A stretch of DNA of 64,000 nt from positions 51,123 to 115,122 of the forward strand of contig JADJVQ010000013.1 in the NCBI GenBank assembly GCA_016710525.1, read 5' to 3'. Below, in pieces: positions 38,554-46,719 of the stretch; position 1 is the first letter of the stretch; each line of letters starts with the position of its first letter. Origin of the DNA: Burkholderiaceae bacterium (lineage in GTDB: Bacteria > Pseudomonadota > Gammaproteobacteria > Burkholderiales > Burkholderiaceae_E). The notes beneath the pieces are model-generated. The model made no database searches, was not told the DNA's origin, and saw only the letters and a list, made by a program, of their open reading frames with translations. Made by a program: the position numbers and the translations under genes.

Positions 38554-39309
38554 ATGAATACTCTGAACAAACTGCTGCTGGCCTGCATCCCCTTCATCGG
38601 GCTGGCGGCCTGCAGCGGCGGCGATACCCAGGACCGCCTCGACCTTGCCGATCCGGCCGTGCGCTTCGTGCATGCCGCCCAACTCGCGCCCGCCACCACG
38701 CTGTACCGTGGCGAGAGCGCCCAGTCCGACGTGACCAACGTGCAGTATCCGTTCGCATCGAACTACTTCGATGTCAGCACCGAGAATTCCAGCTGGACCC
38801 TGAAGAACACCGCCACCCTGGCGGTGCTGGGGACGGTTGCGCTCAATCCGTCGCGGGGCAACAAGTACACGTTCGTCGCAGTCCCCGACACCGCTGCCGG
38901 CGCGTCGCTCGTGATGTTCTCCGACCCGTACAACAAGTCCCTCAGTTCCGAGAAGGCCCGCGTGCGTGTGCTCAACGCGTCGCCCGCGGCGGGCAGCATC
39001 GATGTCTACCTGAGCGCGCCTGGAACGGACATCTCGGCGGCGTCGGTCACGCCGACCATTTCGGCCACCGCTTACAGGAACGCCGGTCCCGCGTCGGGCA
39101 ACGATTCGGTCGAAGTGTCCGCCGGCACCTATCGGACGACGGTGACCCTCGCCGGCACGAAGACCGTGGTGCTGACCGGGCAGCTGGTCCTGGCCAGCAA
39201 CAAGGACGTGCTGATGATCACCGTGCCCAACCCGCTGTCGGCGAGCGCCACCAAAGCGCTGGTGAAGGTCGAAGGAACCGCTGGCGTCACCGATCTGCCG
39301 GCCAACTGA
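38554..39309 (+). CDS. DUF4397-type lipoprotein
   Basis: 251 residues. Lipobox GLAAC at residues 15-19 gives a lipidated Cys19 after the signal peptide. The body contains two related beta-sandwich-like units starting VRFVHAAQLAPAT and VRVLNASPAAGSIDVYLSAPGTD, the DUF4397 pattern. Probably outer-membrane or periplasmic anchored; function unknown. ATG 38554 follows GAAGAGA. Confidence 0.83.
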   Translation: MNTLNKLLLACIPFIGLAACSGGDTQDRLDLADPAVRFVHAAQLAPATTLYRGESAQSDVTNVQYPFASNYFDVSTENSSWTLKNTATLAVLGTVALNPSRGNKYTFVAVPDTAAGASLVMFSDPYNKSLSSEKARVRVLNASPAAGSIDVYLSAPGTDISAASVTPTISATAYRNAGPASGNDSVEVSAGTYRTTVTLAGTKTVVLTGQLVLASNKDVLMITVPNPLSASATKALVKVEGTAGVTDLPAN

Positions 39310-39410
39310 GGCACCGGGCCGCAACGCCCTTTACGGCCGCAGCGCCCCGGCGGACGCGGGATGGCGATAGAATTCTTCGGCCGTCCCACCAACCCCGAGG
39401 GAGATTTCCC

Positions 39411-39746
39411 ATGGTCGTCGTCCAGATCAACTATCGTCGTCCCGATATGCCCAAGGCTGAGTGGGATGCCCGATACTCCGCCGAAACCGCCGCACCGTTC
39501 GTCTCCCTGCCCGGGCTGCAATGGAAGATCTGGCTCGACGATCCCAGCGATGCGCAGTTGTCCGGGGGCATCTATCTGTTTGCCGACCGGGCGAGCGCGC
39601 AGGCCTACCTCGATGGGCCGATCGTTGCGCGCATGAGGGCCAATTCGGCATTGAGCGATCTGCAGATCAGGATCTTCGACGTGCGCGAGAACATGAGCGA
39701 GATCACGCGTGCGCCGGTGCCCGGCCTGACGGCTGCGGTCGAGTAG
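39411..39746 (+). CDS. YdhR-like monooxygenase-fold protein
   Basis: 111 residues. A dimeric ferredoxin-like fold is suggested by VVVQINYRR, PGLQWKIWLDDPS, GGIYLFADRASAQAYLDGP and LQIRIFDVRE. Members of the YdhR family are called putative monooxygenases but lack proven activity. It ends 7 bases before the next gene, so the two form a small operon. Confidence 0.75.
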   Translation: MVVVQINYRRPDMPKAEWDARYSAETAAPFVSLPGLQWKIWLDDPSDAQLSGGIYLFADRASAQAYLDGPIVARMRANSALSDLQIRIFDVRENMSEITRAPVPGLTAAVE

Positions 39747-39753
39747 GTCCGGC

Positions 39754-40503
39754 ATGCCGTTCTACGAAAAAGGGTCTGTTCGCATTCACTATCAGGACGT
39801 CGGTTCCGGCTATCCGCTGCTGGTGATCCCCGGCGGTGGCCTGAACGCGACGATGTCGTTTCTCACGGGCGCCGCGCCGTTCAATCCGATGACGGGTTTC
39901 ACCGACGAGTACCGGTGCATCGCGGCCGACCTGCGCAACGCCAAGGACGGCCAGTCCAGCGGCCCGCTGGAAACCGAGCGGCCCTGGGATGCATTCACCG
40001 ATGACCAGCTCGGCCTGATGGACCATCTGGGCATCGACAAGTTCGTGGTGATCGGCTTTTGCATCGGCGGCCCGATGATCTGGAACCTGATCAGGCGCGC
40101 GCCCGAGCGGATCGTCGCCGCGGTGCTGGCCCAGCCGAGCGGTTCGCGTCCCGACAATCGTGACTTCTTCTTCGAGAACAACATGAAGGGCTGGGGACCC
40201 GAGATGCTCGCGCGCCGGCCGGACGTCACGCCGGCCATGGTGGAGCGCTTCCTCACCCGCATGTATCGCACCGATCCCGACTTCGTCTTCACGGTCAGCC
40301 GCGACTTCGTGCGCGCCTGCCAGACGCCGGTGCTGGTGCTGCCCGACGACATCCCGGCGCACCCGTATGCGGTCGCGATGGAGACCGCGATGCTCGCGCC
40401 GCGCGCCGAGGTCAGCCTGTTTCCGTGGAAGGAGCCCGCCGAGCGAATCCCCCTGGTCGAGCGGCAGGTGCGTTCGTTCCTGCGGGCACATCGGGCGGGC
40501 TGA
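39754..40503 (+). CDS. Alpha/beta hydrolase with a Cys at the nucleophile position
   Basis: 249 residues. Oxyanion strand LLVIPGGGLNATMSF, DLRNAKDG after strand 4, nucleophile elbow VIGFCIGGPM (Cys where Ser is usual), and acid region VLVLPDDIPAHPYAVAM. No clear catalytic His is visible near the C-terminus (ERIPLVERQVRSFL). It may be a low-activity or non-canonical hydrolase, as some dienelactone-type enzymes do use Cys. Co-transcribed with the YdhR-like gene. Confidence 0.8.
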   Translation: MPFYEKGSVRIHYQDVGSGYPLLVIPGGGLNATMSFLTGAAPFNPMTGFTDEYRCIAADLRNAKDGQSSGPLETERPWDAFTDDQLGLMDHLGIDKFVVIGFCIGGPMIWNLIRRAPERIVAAVLAQPSGSRPDNRDFFFENNMKGWGPEMLARRPDVTPAMVERFLTRMYRTDPDFVFTVSRDFVRACQTPVLVLPDDIPAHPYAVAMETAMLAPRAEVSLFPWKEPAERIPLVERQVRSFLRAHRAG

Positions 40504-40520
40504 GTGTCCGTGCAGGGTGG

Positions 40521-40563
40521 CTGCGTGGTCACGGGCGACTGCGTGGTCACGGGCGACTGCGTG
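40521..40563. repeat. 18-bp tandem repeat
   Basis: CTGCGTGGTCACGGGCGA occurs twice in a row (40521-40538, 40539-40556) followed by a partial third copy, between the hydrolase stop and the pelG stop (convergent genes). Confidence 0.8.
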
Positions 40564-40588
40564 ATGGCTGGTCCGGCCTGCGCCCCGC

Positions 40589-41959
40589 CTACTGCAGCAT
40601 GAATGTCGAGTACTCGAGCCGCCCGAAGCTGCGCTCCAAGGCCTTGAAGCCGGTCACCACCGTGACCAGCAGCGCCAGTGCAAAGCCGTAGCCGTAGAAG
40701 GCCGGCCCGAGCGCGATCGACACCGCGGTCAGGCCGGCGTTCAGCACGACGAACAGGCCGCACAGCGCCAGCACCACGGTGCGCTTGTCCAGATAGAAGT
40801 AGACGGTCAGGATCGACAGGAACAGCACCTGCAGGCTGGCCGCGATCGTCTGCACATAGAGCAGCGGCAGATACAGGTCCGAGATGCCCAGCCAGCGCAG
40901 CAGCCGCTCGCCCGACACGAACAGCAGCAGCACGGTGATGGCCTGGATCTTGACGATGCCGAACAGCCCGTCGCGCACCGTCTGGACCATGCCGTTGCGG
41001 TGCCGCTCGATGGTCTGCAGCGAGCCGCCACCACGCACCGCACCGTAGAAGCCGTCGTAGTGATCGACGAAGTCGGTTTCGATGCGGACCAGGAAGATCG
41101 CCATGCCGGGAATGATCGACAGGTAGGCCATGAAAACCGGCAGGTCGTAGATCACGGAGGCCCGAAGCGGTCCGATCACCTCCTGTGAGGTTGGCAGCCA
41201 GTGCCAGAACATGAACTTGTCGATCCAGGTGCCGAAGTTGTACAGGAAGCCCACGCCGGCCAGCGACAGGTGGACCTGGCTGCGATCGAAGAACTCGAAG
41301 CTCATGCCGACGGGCGTCGGATAGTTCTTCACGATCAGGGCGTGCATGCCGCAGAACAGGCACAGCTGGCCGATGACGAAGCCGGCCAGCAGGCCTTCCA
41401 GGCCGAAGCGTCGCAGCGCGATCGCGCCGGCCACCGTCAGGCCATAGCCGATCAGATACAGGAACACGATCGCCTTGTACTGCTTGATGCCGGCAAGAAA
41501 TACCGTGGCGATCCAGATCGCCGACAGGATCACGAAGCCGGCCACGAACAGCACCGGGTACAGGCGCGACTCGTCCGGGAAGGCGAGCAGTGCGAAGGGC
41601 AGCACGCCGAACCCGGCCACCACCACCACCGCGAGCAGCAGCGCATGGTAGTTGCCCACGATGATCTGCGGCTTGTGCTCGAACAGACGGTCGGCGACGA
41701 AGCGGGTGAAGGCCAGCTGCACGGTGCCGGTCAGGATCAGCGAACCGGCAATCAGATTGGTGATGGTCACCTGGAATTGAGTGACCCGCGCGGCGGGCTG
41801 GACCACGTTGAAGCTGAAGATGCCGATCAGCAGCATGCCCAGGATCGACAGGATCCAGGGGCCCGAGCTGATCACGCCGGCATAGGCATACGCGCGCAAC
41901 AGCGCGAGCAGGTTGTCGCGCGCCAGCAGCTTGCGCAGCTCGAAGCCGATGCCCGCCAT
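40589..41959 (-). CDS. pelG: Pel polysaccharide export protein PelG
   Basis: 456-residue polytopic inner-membrane protein with about twelve hydrophobic segments, a MOP-superfamily flippase-like exporter. N-terminus MAGIGFELRKLL and the segments VISSGPWILSILGM and LYNFGTWIDKFMFW are typical of PelG. Last gene of the pel operon, 13 bases after pelF. Works with PelD, PelE and PelF in a synthase/export complex. Confidence 0.95.
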   Translation of the reverse strand: MAGIGFELRKLLARDNLLALLRAYAYAGVISSGPWILSILGMLLIGIFSFNVVQPAARVTQFQVTITNLIAGSLILTGTVQLAFTRFVADRLFEHKPQIIVGNYHALLLAVVVVAGFGVLPFALLAFPDESRLYPVLFVAGFVILSAIWIATVFLAGIKQYKAIVFLYLIGYGLTVAGAIALRRFGLEGLLAGFVIGQLCLFCGMHALIVKNYPTPVGMSFEFFDRSQVHLSLAGVGFLYNFGTWIDKFMFWHWLPTSQEVIGPLRASVIYDLPVFMAYLSIIPGMAIFLVRIETDFVDHYDGFYGAVRGGGSLQTIERHRNGMVQTVRDGLFGIVKIQAITVLLLFVSGERLLRWLGISDLYLPLLYVQTIAASLQVLFLSILTVYFYLDKRTVVLALCGLFVVLNAGLTAVSIALGPAFYGYGFALALLVTVVTGFKALERSFGRLEYSTFMLQ

Positions 41960-41972
41960 CGCGCCGCTGCCT

Positions 41973-43574
41973 TCAGCCGTGCGGCGCGCGGGGCGCGCCG
42001 GGTGTGACGGCGGTGGCTGCGCGGCCTTGTTCCAGCGCCGTGTTGTACAGGTCGCGGTAGTAGCCGAACATCATGTCCTGCGTGTAGTAGCGCTCGACGC
42101 GCGCGATGCCCGCCTGCTGGGCGCTGGTCCAGCGCGCCTGGTCCGACAGCAGCTCGACGCAGGCCAGCGCCAGCGCCTCGGGATCGGCGATCCGCACGAT
42201 GCCGCCGGCCGAACCGAGCGCCTGATCCTCTTCGTCCAGGCCGTGGATCAGCTGGCGGCACGAGCCGACATCGGTGGCCACCGCCGGCACTCCGGCCGCA
42301 AAGCCCTCGAGCAGCACCAGCGGCAAGGCTTCGCTGATCGAACTGAGCACGACCAGCCCGAGCTTGGGCATCAGCTCGTCGATCTTCTGGAAGCCCAGGA
42401 AACGCACCTGGTTCTCGATGCCCAGCGAGACCGCCATCGAGCGGCACTCCAGCGCGTAGGCCCGGTCCTCGTCCTCGGGACCGGCGATCCAGCCTTCGGC
42501 CTGCGGAAACCGGCTGACCACCGTCTTCATCGCGCGCACGAAGGTCTTGACGTCCTTGATCGGCACCACGCGCCCGATCAGGCACAGCACCTTGGGCGGC
42601 TCGGCCGGGCGCAGCGCGCGCAACGCGGCCAGGCGCGGCAGGTTGATGCCGTTGGGGATATTGCAGGTCTTCTCGGGCGGTGCGCCATCGGCGATCTGGC
42701 GCAGCCGGTTGGCCTCGTACAGCGACACGATGCGGTCGGCGGCGTCGTAGCACATGCGCCCCATCGCCTCGAAGAAGCGGATCCACATGTCACGGAAGTA
42801 ACCGAGCTGCGAGGGGTCCTTTTCGAACACGCCCCGGTTGTCGCGGATCCAGTCGCTCTGGAACAGGTCGATCTTGCGTTCCTTGGTGTAGATCCCGTGC
42901 TCGGACAGCAGCAGCGGCTTGCCCGCGACGCGCCGCAGGATCGCACCCAGGAATCCCGCGTAGCCGGTGGAGATCGTGTGGTAGCAGTCGGCCGGGATCA
43001 GCTGCTGGGCGACCCGCAGCAGCATCCAGATCGGTGAATGCATGATGCGCACCGTCCAGAAGTAATCGACGAACGAGGGGTCGGTGCAGCGTTCGCGGTA
43101 GTTGGCGGTGATGTCGTCCCAGGACGCCTTGCTGTAGAGGAACGCCTGTTCCGACAGGCCCTTGCCGTCGGACAGCAGCGGCATCACGGTGTCGAGCAGA
43201 CGGCCGGATTCGGCCGTGGCGCCGGCGGGGTCGCGGTCCTCGCGGCTGCGCCGGAATGCATCGTGAAGCGCTGCGCTGCTGGCGAAAGCCGCCGGATCGC
43301 CGGCCATCGTGGCGACCGCCGGCGGCGCCGGGAACTCGTGCATGTAATGGCATTCGAGGTGCACGAGATTGTCCGGCAGGGCGTATTTCATCTCGCCATA
43401 GTCGCTGCGCCGGCTGCCGATGAACACGGCCCCGAACGTCAGTTCCGGGAAGCCGCGCACGATCTGGTTGACCCAGCTCGACACGCCTCCCGACACGTAG
43501 GGAAACGTGCCCTCGAGCAGCAGCATCACATCGACCCGTTCGGCGCGCGGCAGCGGCTTGGGTGGCGCGCTCAT
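41973..43574 (-). CDS. pelF: Pel polysaccharide glycosyltransferase PelF
   Basis: 533-residue cytosolic GT4 enzyme that polymerises Pel, an N-acetylgalactosamine-rich polymer, from UDP-sugars. Motifs: LLLEGTFPYVSGGVSSWVNQ, SEHGIYTKERKIDL, CLIGRVVPIKDVKTFVRA, and ISEALPLVLLEGFAAGVPAVATDVGSC with the EX7E glutamates. ATG 43574 overlaps the pelE stop by 4 bases. Confidence 0.96.
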   Translation of the reverse strand: MSAPPKPLPRAERVDVMLLLEGTFPYVSGGVSSWVNQIVRGFPELTFGAVFIGSRRSDYGEMKYALPDNLVHLECHYMHEFPAPPAVATMAGDPAAFASSAALHDAFRRSREDRDPAGATAESGRLLDTVMPLLSDGKGLSEQAFLYSKASWDDITANYRERCTDPSFVDYFWTVRIMHSPIWMLLRVAQQLIPADCYHTISTGYAGFLGAILRRVAGKPLLLSEHGIYTKERKIDLFQSDWIRDNRGVFEKDPSQLGYFRDMWIRFFEAMGRMCYDAADRIVSLYEANRLRQIADGAPPEKTCNIPNGINLPRLAALRALRPAEPPKVLCLIGRVVPIKDVKTFVRAMKTVVSRFPQAEGWIAGPEDEDRAYALECRSMAVSLGIENQVRFLGFQKIDELMPKLGLVVLSSISEALPLVLLEGFAAGVPAVATDVGSCRQLIHGLDEEDQALGSAGGIVRIADPEALALACVELLSDQARWTSAQQAGIARVERYYTQDMMFGYYRDLYNTALEQGRAATAVTPGAPRAPHG

Positions 43575-44713
43575 CGGCCGGTCCAGTAATGCCAGGCGGC
43601 GGCCAGCTGCATCGCTCCCGGGGCGACCGGCAGCTCGGCGAAGGCGGCGCGCACGTCGCCGAAGCGGCGTTCGGCGAACGCGTACTCGGCGATCCAGGGC
43701 ACCAGGCGGTCGCGCGGGAAGCCGTGCTGTTCGGCCATCACCAAAGCCTGTTTGCCGCCCTCGAAGTCTTTCAGCGTATGCAGGACCCGAACCAGCAGGA
43801 ACCACACGCCGGCGTCGTCGGCACGCAGCACCAGCGCGCGCTCGGCCTGCTCGCGCGCCTGGCGGCAGGCGTGGGTGCGCATGTCGCCGTCGACCAGGCG
43901 CTGGAAGACCAGCTCCCAGTACAGCTCGGCCAGCCGCTTGTGCGCGCCGAAGATGCGGTCGTGCTCGTCGGCGTGCTGCAGTTGCGCCTCTTCGGCGAAG
44001 ATGCGCTGGCTGATGGCCTTCTCGCGGCCGTCGAGCATGCCGTAGGCCAGCAGGCGGATGTCCTCGACCCGGTCGGCCAGCAGCGCCCGCATGATGTCGG
44101 CCGTGATCCGCGAGGGCACGTCCTGGATCGACAGCAGGTCGGTCACCCGATCGGCCATCGGCGTGGACGGGTCCATCAGCCGGCTGCGCAGCCGGCTGTT
44201 GCGCATCTGGCTGACCTCGCCCTTGCGGTGCAGTTCGAACTCGGGCTGGGGAACGGTGGCGAAGGGCAGCGCGCGGGCGATGCGGCGCAGCTGCAGCCCG
44301 ATCCGCAGGGCCAGCACCATCCCTGCCGAGAGCAGCGGCACGAACGTGTTGGCGAGCACGCCAAGCGCCATCAGCGGCCGGCGCGGCTCGCGCATTTCCT
44401 GGGGCAGGCAGCGCCAGAACGGCCAGCCGCAGGCCAGGCTGGCGGCCAGGTGCCAGCCGACGAATGGACCGATACGCGACGATTCAGGCTCCGCTGCCAG
44501 CAGGGTCGCCAGCGCCTGAGCCTCGAGCAGCAGTGCCGGCAGGAAGCTGGCCGGGGGGCCTGCCAAGGCCAGCACGCGCGCGAGCCGGGGATGCCGAGCG
44601 GCCCATGGGGGGCCAGCGTCGGGTGCCCGATCGGGCGGCGGATCTATGCCTGTCCGAGCCTCGGATTCGGCCGCATCCGCGGGCCCTGCGTGGATCGCGG
44701 GCTCGGCGCTCAT
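43571..44713 (-). CDS. pelE: Pel biosynthesis protein PelE
   Basis: 380 residues. N-terminal cytosolic stretch, two hydrophobic helices (about 50-70 and 105-135), then a soluble helical region with tetratricopeptide-like units (AYWELVF, AERALVLRADDAGVWFLLVRVLHTLKDFEGGKQAL). Known partner of PelD and PelG in the inner membrane. It overlaps pelD and pelF by 4 bases each, so translation is coupled. Confidence 0.88.
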   Translation of the reverse strand: MSAEPAIHAGPADAAESEARTGIDPPPDRAPDAGPPWAARHPRLARVLALAGPPASFLPALLLEAQALATLLAAEPESSRIGPFVGWHLAASLACGWPFWRCLPQEMREPRRPLMALGVLANTFVPLLSAGMVLALRIGLQLRRIARALPFATVPQPEFELHRKGEVSQMRNSRLRSRLMDPSTPMADRVTDLLSIQDVPSRITADIMRALLADRVEDIRLLAYGMLDGREKAISQRIFAEEAQLQHADEHDRIFGAHKRLAELYWELVFQRLVDGDMRTHACRQAREQAERALVLRADDAGVWFLLVRVLHTLKDFEGGKQALVMAEQHGFPRDRLVPWIAEYAFAERRFGDVRAAFAELPVAPGAMQLAAAWHYWTGR

Positions 44714-46113
44714 GCCGGCAGACCGGCCAGTTCGGGGTGGCTGGACACCTTGCAGCGGGTCAGCAGCTCGTCGAGCGTCCGCTCGGCAGGGGTTTCGTCG
44801 AGCATCACCGTGTGCACGCCGACCCGGCTGTCGGCAAAGTCGGTCTGCAGCTGCTGGCGCAGGCCGTTCTCGATGCGCAGCAGAAAGCCTTCCAATGCCG
44901 GTGCACCGGACAGCGGCAGCAGCATCACGATCACATGGCGGCCCGGCGTGCCGATCACCCACAACAGATCCAGCGAGCGGCGCATGCGGCGCACCTGCTC
45001 GAAGACGCTGTCGCCGCTTTCGCTTTGCTCGAACGTGAAGGCAACCAGGGTCGACACCACGTTGGCCGACAGCCGCAGCCGGTGCAGGCGCATCAGTTCG
45101 AGCGCGAAGTCCGGCGGGCAGTCCGGGCGTCGAGCCAGGACCGGCTGCACGATCTGCTGCTGGCGCAGGCCGTCGGCGTAGTAGCCCAGCAGCACGGTGA
45201 CCAGGCGCAGGTTCTCCAGGTTGAGCGCGAAAAAGGGCATCGAGCGCACCACCAGCAATCCTAGCCGTTCGCCCCCGGCGGCCACGATCGGCGCGCACAC
45301 CAGGTAGCTGCCCTCGTGCATCGTGCCTTCGCCCGACTTCACATGAGCCAGCTCGCCGCTTTGTTCGGCCAGCGCGAGCAGGGCGTCGTCGGCCACCAGC
45401 GGCAGCGGCTCGCCGGTGCTGGCCAAGGGCTTGGATTCGAGGCGGGCGTCGATCACCCGGTGAATCGCGGCATCTTCCAGCTCGCAGCTTTGCGACAGCA
45501 CTCGCAGCAGGGCATCGCAGCGGGCCAGCGCCGAGGCGGGCACCACGCTGGCGGCCGATTCGATGCTGCGCAGGTCGGCCAGCAGGTCGCGCAGCGTGAC
45601 TGGGCGTACCAGCAGCTCCTGTTCGATGCGTTCATGCGACAGCCGAAGCAGGTAGTGCGAGCGGGTCAGCGCGGCCAGGCGCTCGTCCAGGTAGCTGTTG
45701 GCCGCGCGCAGGCGCGCATAGCGTTCGTTCCAGATGTCGGCGAACTGGCCGCAGACGAGCACCAGCACCAGGCCGCCCAGGAAATAGGGCTGCGGAAACT
45801 GGGGCGGCCGCGGCACGCCCGTGAGCCAGGGCAGCGCGAACCACGCTGCCAGCAGCAGGCAGGTACCCAGCACACCGTCGACCGTGCCGTAGCGCAGTGC
45901 CAGCAGCGCCGGCACGATCCACAGCCAGGGAAACTGGCTGGCCAGCCCGAAGGGGTCTGCCGGCGACAGCCAGGCCGACAGGCCGAGTGCCGCGCCGGTG
46001 AACAAGGTCGTTTCGAGCATGACTCGCAGCACCGACGCTGGCGAGTCCCAGGCCCGGATGCTGGCCGCGAAAAATCGGGCGGCGAGGGCGCGGCGGGGAG
46101 ACGGGAGCGTCAC
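44710..46113 (-). CDS. pelD: c-di-GMP receptor PelD
   Basis: 467 residues. Four transmembrane helices in the first 140 residues, a GAF domain (about 170-315), then a degenerate GGDEF domain. It has an RSLD inhibitory-type site at residues 379-382, matching the RxxD that binds c-di-GMP in Pseudomonas PelD, and no functional GGDEF motif. Binding of c-di-GMP switches on Pel synthesis. The GTG start at 46113 overlaps the pelC stop; longer in-frame starts would lie inside pelC. Confidence 0.93.
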   Translation of the reverse strand: MTLPSPRRALAARFFAASIRAWDSPASVLRVMLETTLFTGAALGLSAWLSPADPFGLASQFPWLWIVPALLALRYGTVDGVLGTCLLLAAWFALPWLTGVPRPPQFPQPYFLGGLVLVLVCGQFADIWNERYARLRAANSYLDERLAALTRSHYLLRLSHERIEQELLVRPVTLRDLLADLRSIESAASVVPASALARCDALLRVLSQSCELEDAAIHRVIDARLESKPLASTGEPLPLVADDALLALAEQSGELAHVKSGEGTMHEGSYLVCAPIVAAGGERLGLLVVRSMPFFALNLENLRLVTVLLGYYADGLRQQQIVQPVLARRPDCPPDFALELMRLHRLRLSANVVSTLVAFTFEQSESGDSVFEQVRRMRRSLDLLWVIGTPGRHVIVMLLPLSGAPALEGFLLRIENGLRQQLQTDFADSRVGVHTVMLDETPAERTLDELLTRCKVSSHPELAGLPA

Positions 46114-46691
46114 CGTCGCGGTGGTGGCGTCAGGGGCGCGCTGAGTTGGCCGATCAGTTTCTGCGCGACACCGGACAGGGCCTCGCGACTCCATCCGGTC
46201 TTGCTGCCGGCCGCTGTCCAGACCACCGCGCCGCTCTGCAGGTCGATCAGTTTCAGGGTGATGCCCACGGCGGGCTCGCCGTCGACGCCGACCTTGTAGC
46301 GCCATTCGTCGACGGTGCCGGTCAAGCCGTAGCGCAGCCGTTCGCTGCGGGCCCAGGCCGTGGCCTGATCGACCGCCTTGCGTTCGTTGGCTTCGAACAG
46401 CGACTCGTTGACCAGGCTGGCCGGGTAGCGGCGCAGGTCGGAAACACCCCGCGAGCGCACCAGGCTTTCGATGATCGCCTCGGCGCGCAGGCCCGCTTGC
46501 GGGGTTTCGGTGTGATTGCTGATCGGCAGCAGCGCCCAGGGCGCTGCCCAGTCGATGTTGGGTGGCGGCTGGACGTTGACGGTGGTGCAGGCCGCCAGCA
46601 GCACGACGGCCGCGACCGGCAGCATCGATCGCAGCCGGCGCCAGAGGCTGAGCGCGGGCCGCGGCGCGGCGAAGGGCGGTTGGTCTGTCAT
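46110..46691 (-). CDS. pelC: Pel lipoprotein PelC
   Basis: 193 residues. Signal peptide with lipobox LLAAC, then a small domain with WALLPISNHTETPQAGLRAE and LKLIDLQSGAVVWTA. PelC forms a ring under the PelB pore at the outer membrane. ATG 46691 is preferred to 46715 because GGAG occurs before it; 28 bases after pelB. Confidence 0.9.
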   Translation of the reverse strand: MTDQPPFAAPRPALSLWRRLRSMLPVAAVVLLAACTTVNVQPPPNIDWAAPWALLPISNHTETPQAGLRAEAIIESLVRSRGVSDLRRYPASLVNESLFEANERKAVDQATAWARSERLRYGLTGTVDEWRYKVGVDGEPAVGITLKLIDLQSGAVVWTAAGSKTGWSREALSGVAQKLIGQLSAPLTPPPRR

Positions 46692-46719
46692 GCGGGTTGG
46701 GCTCCGGTCGAACATCGAA

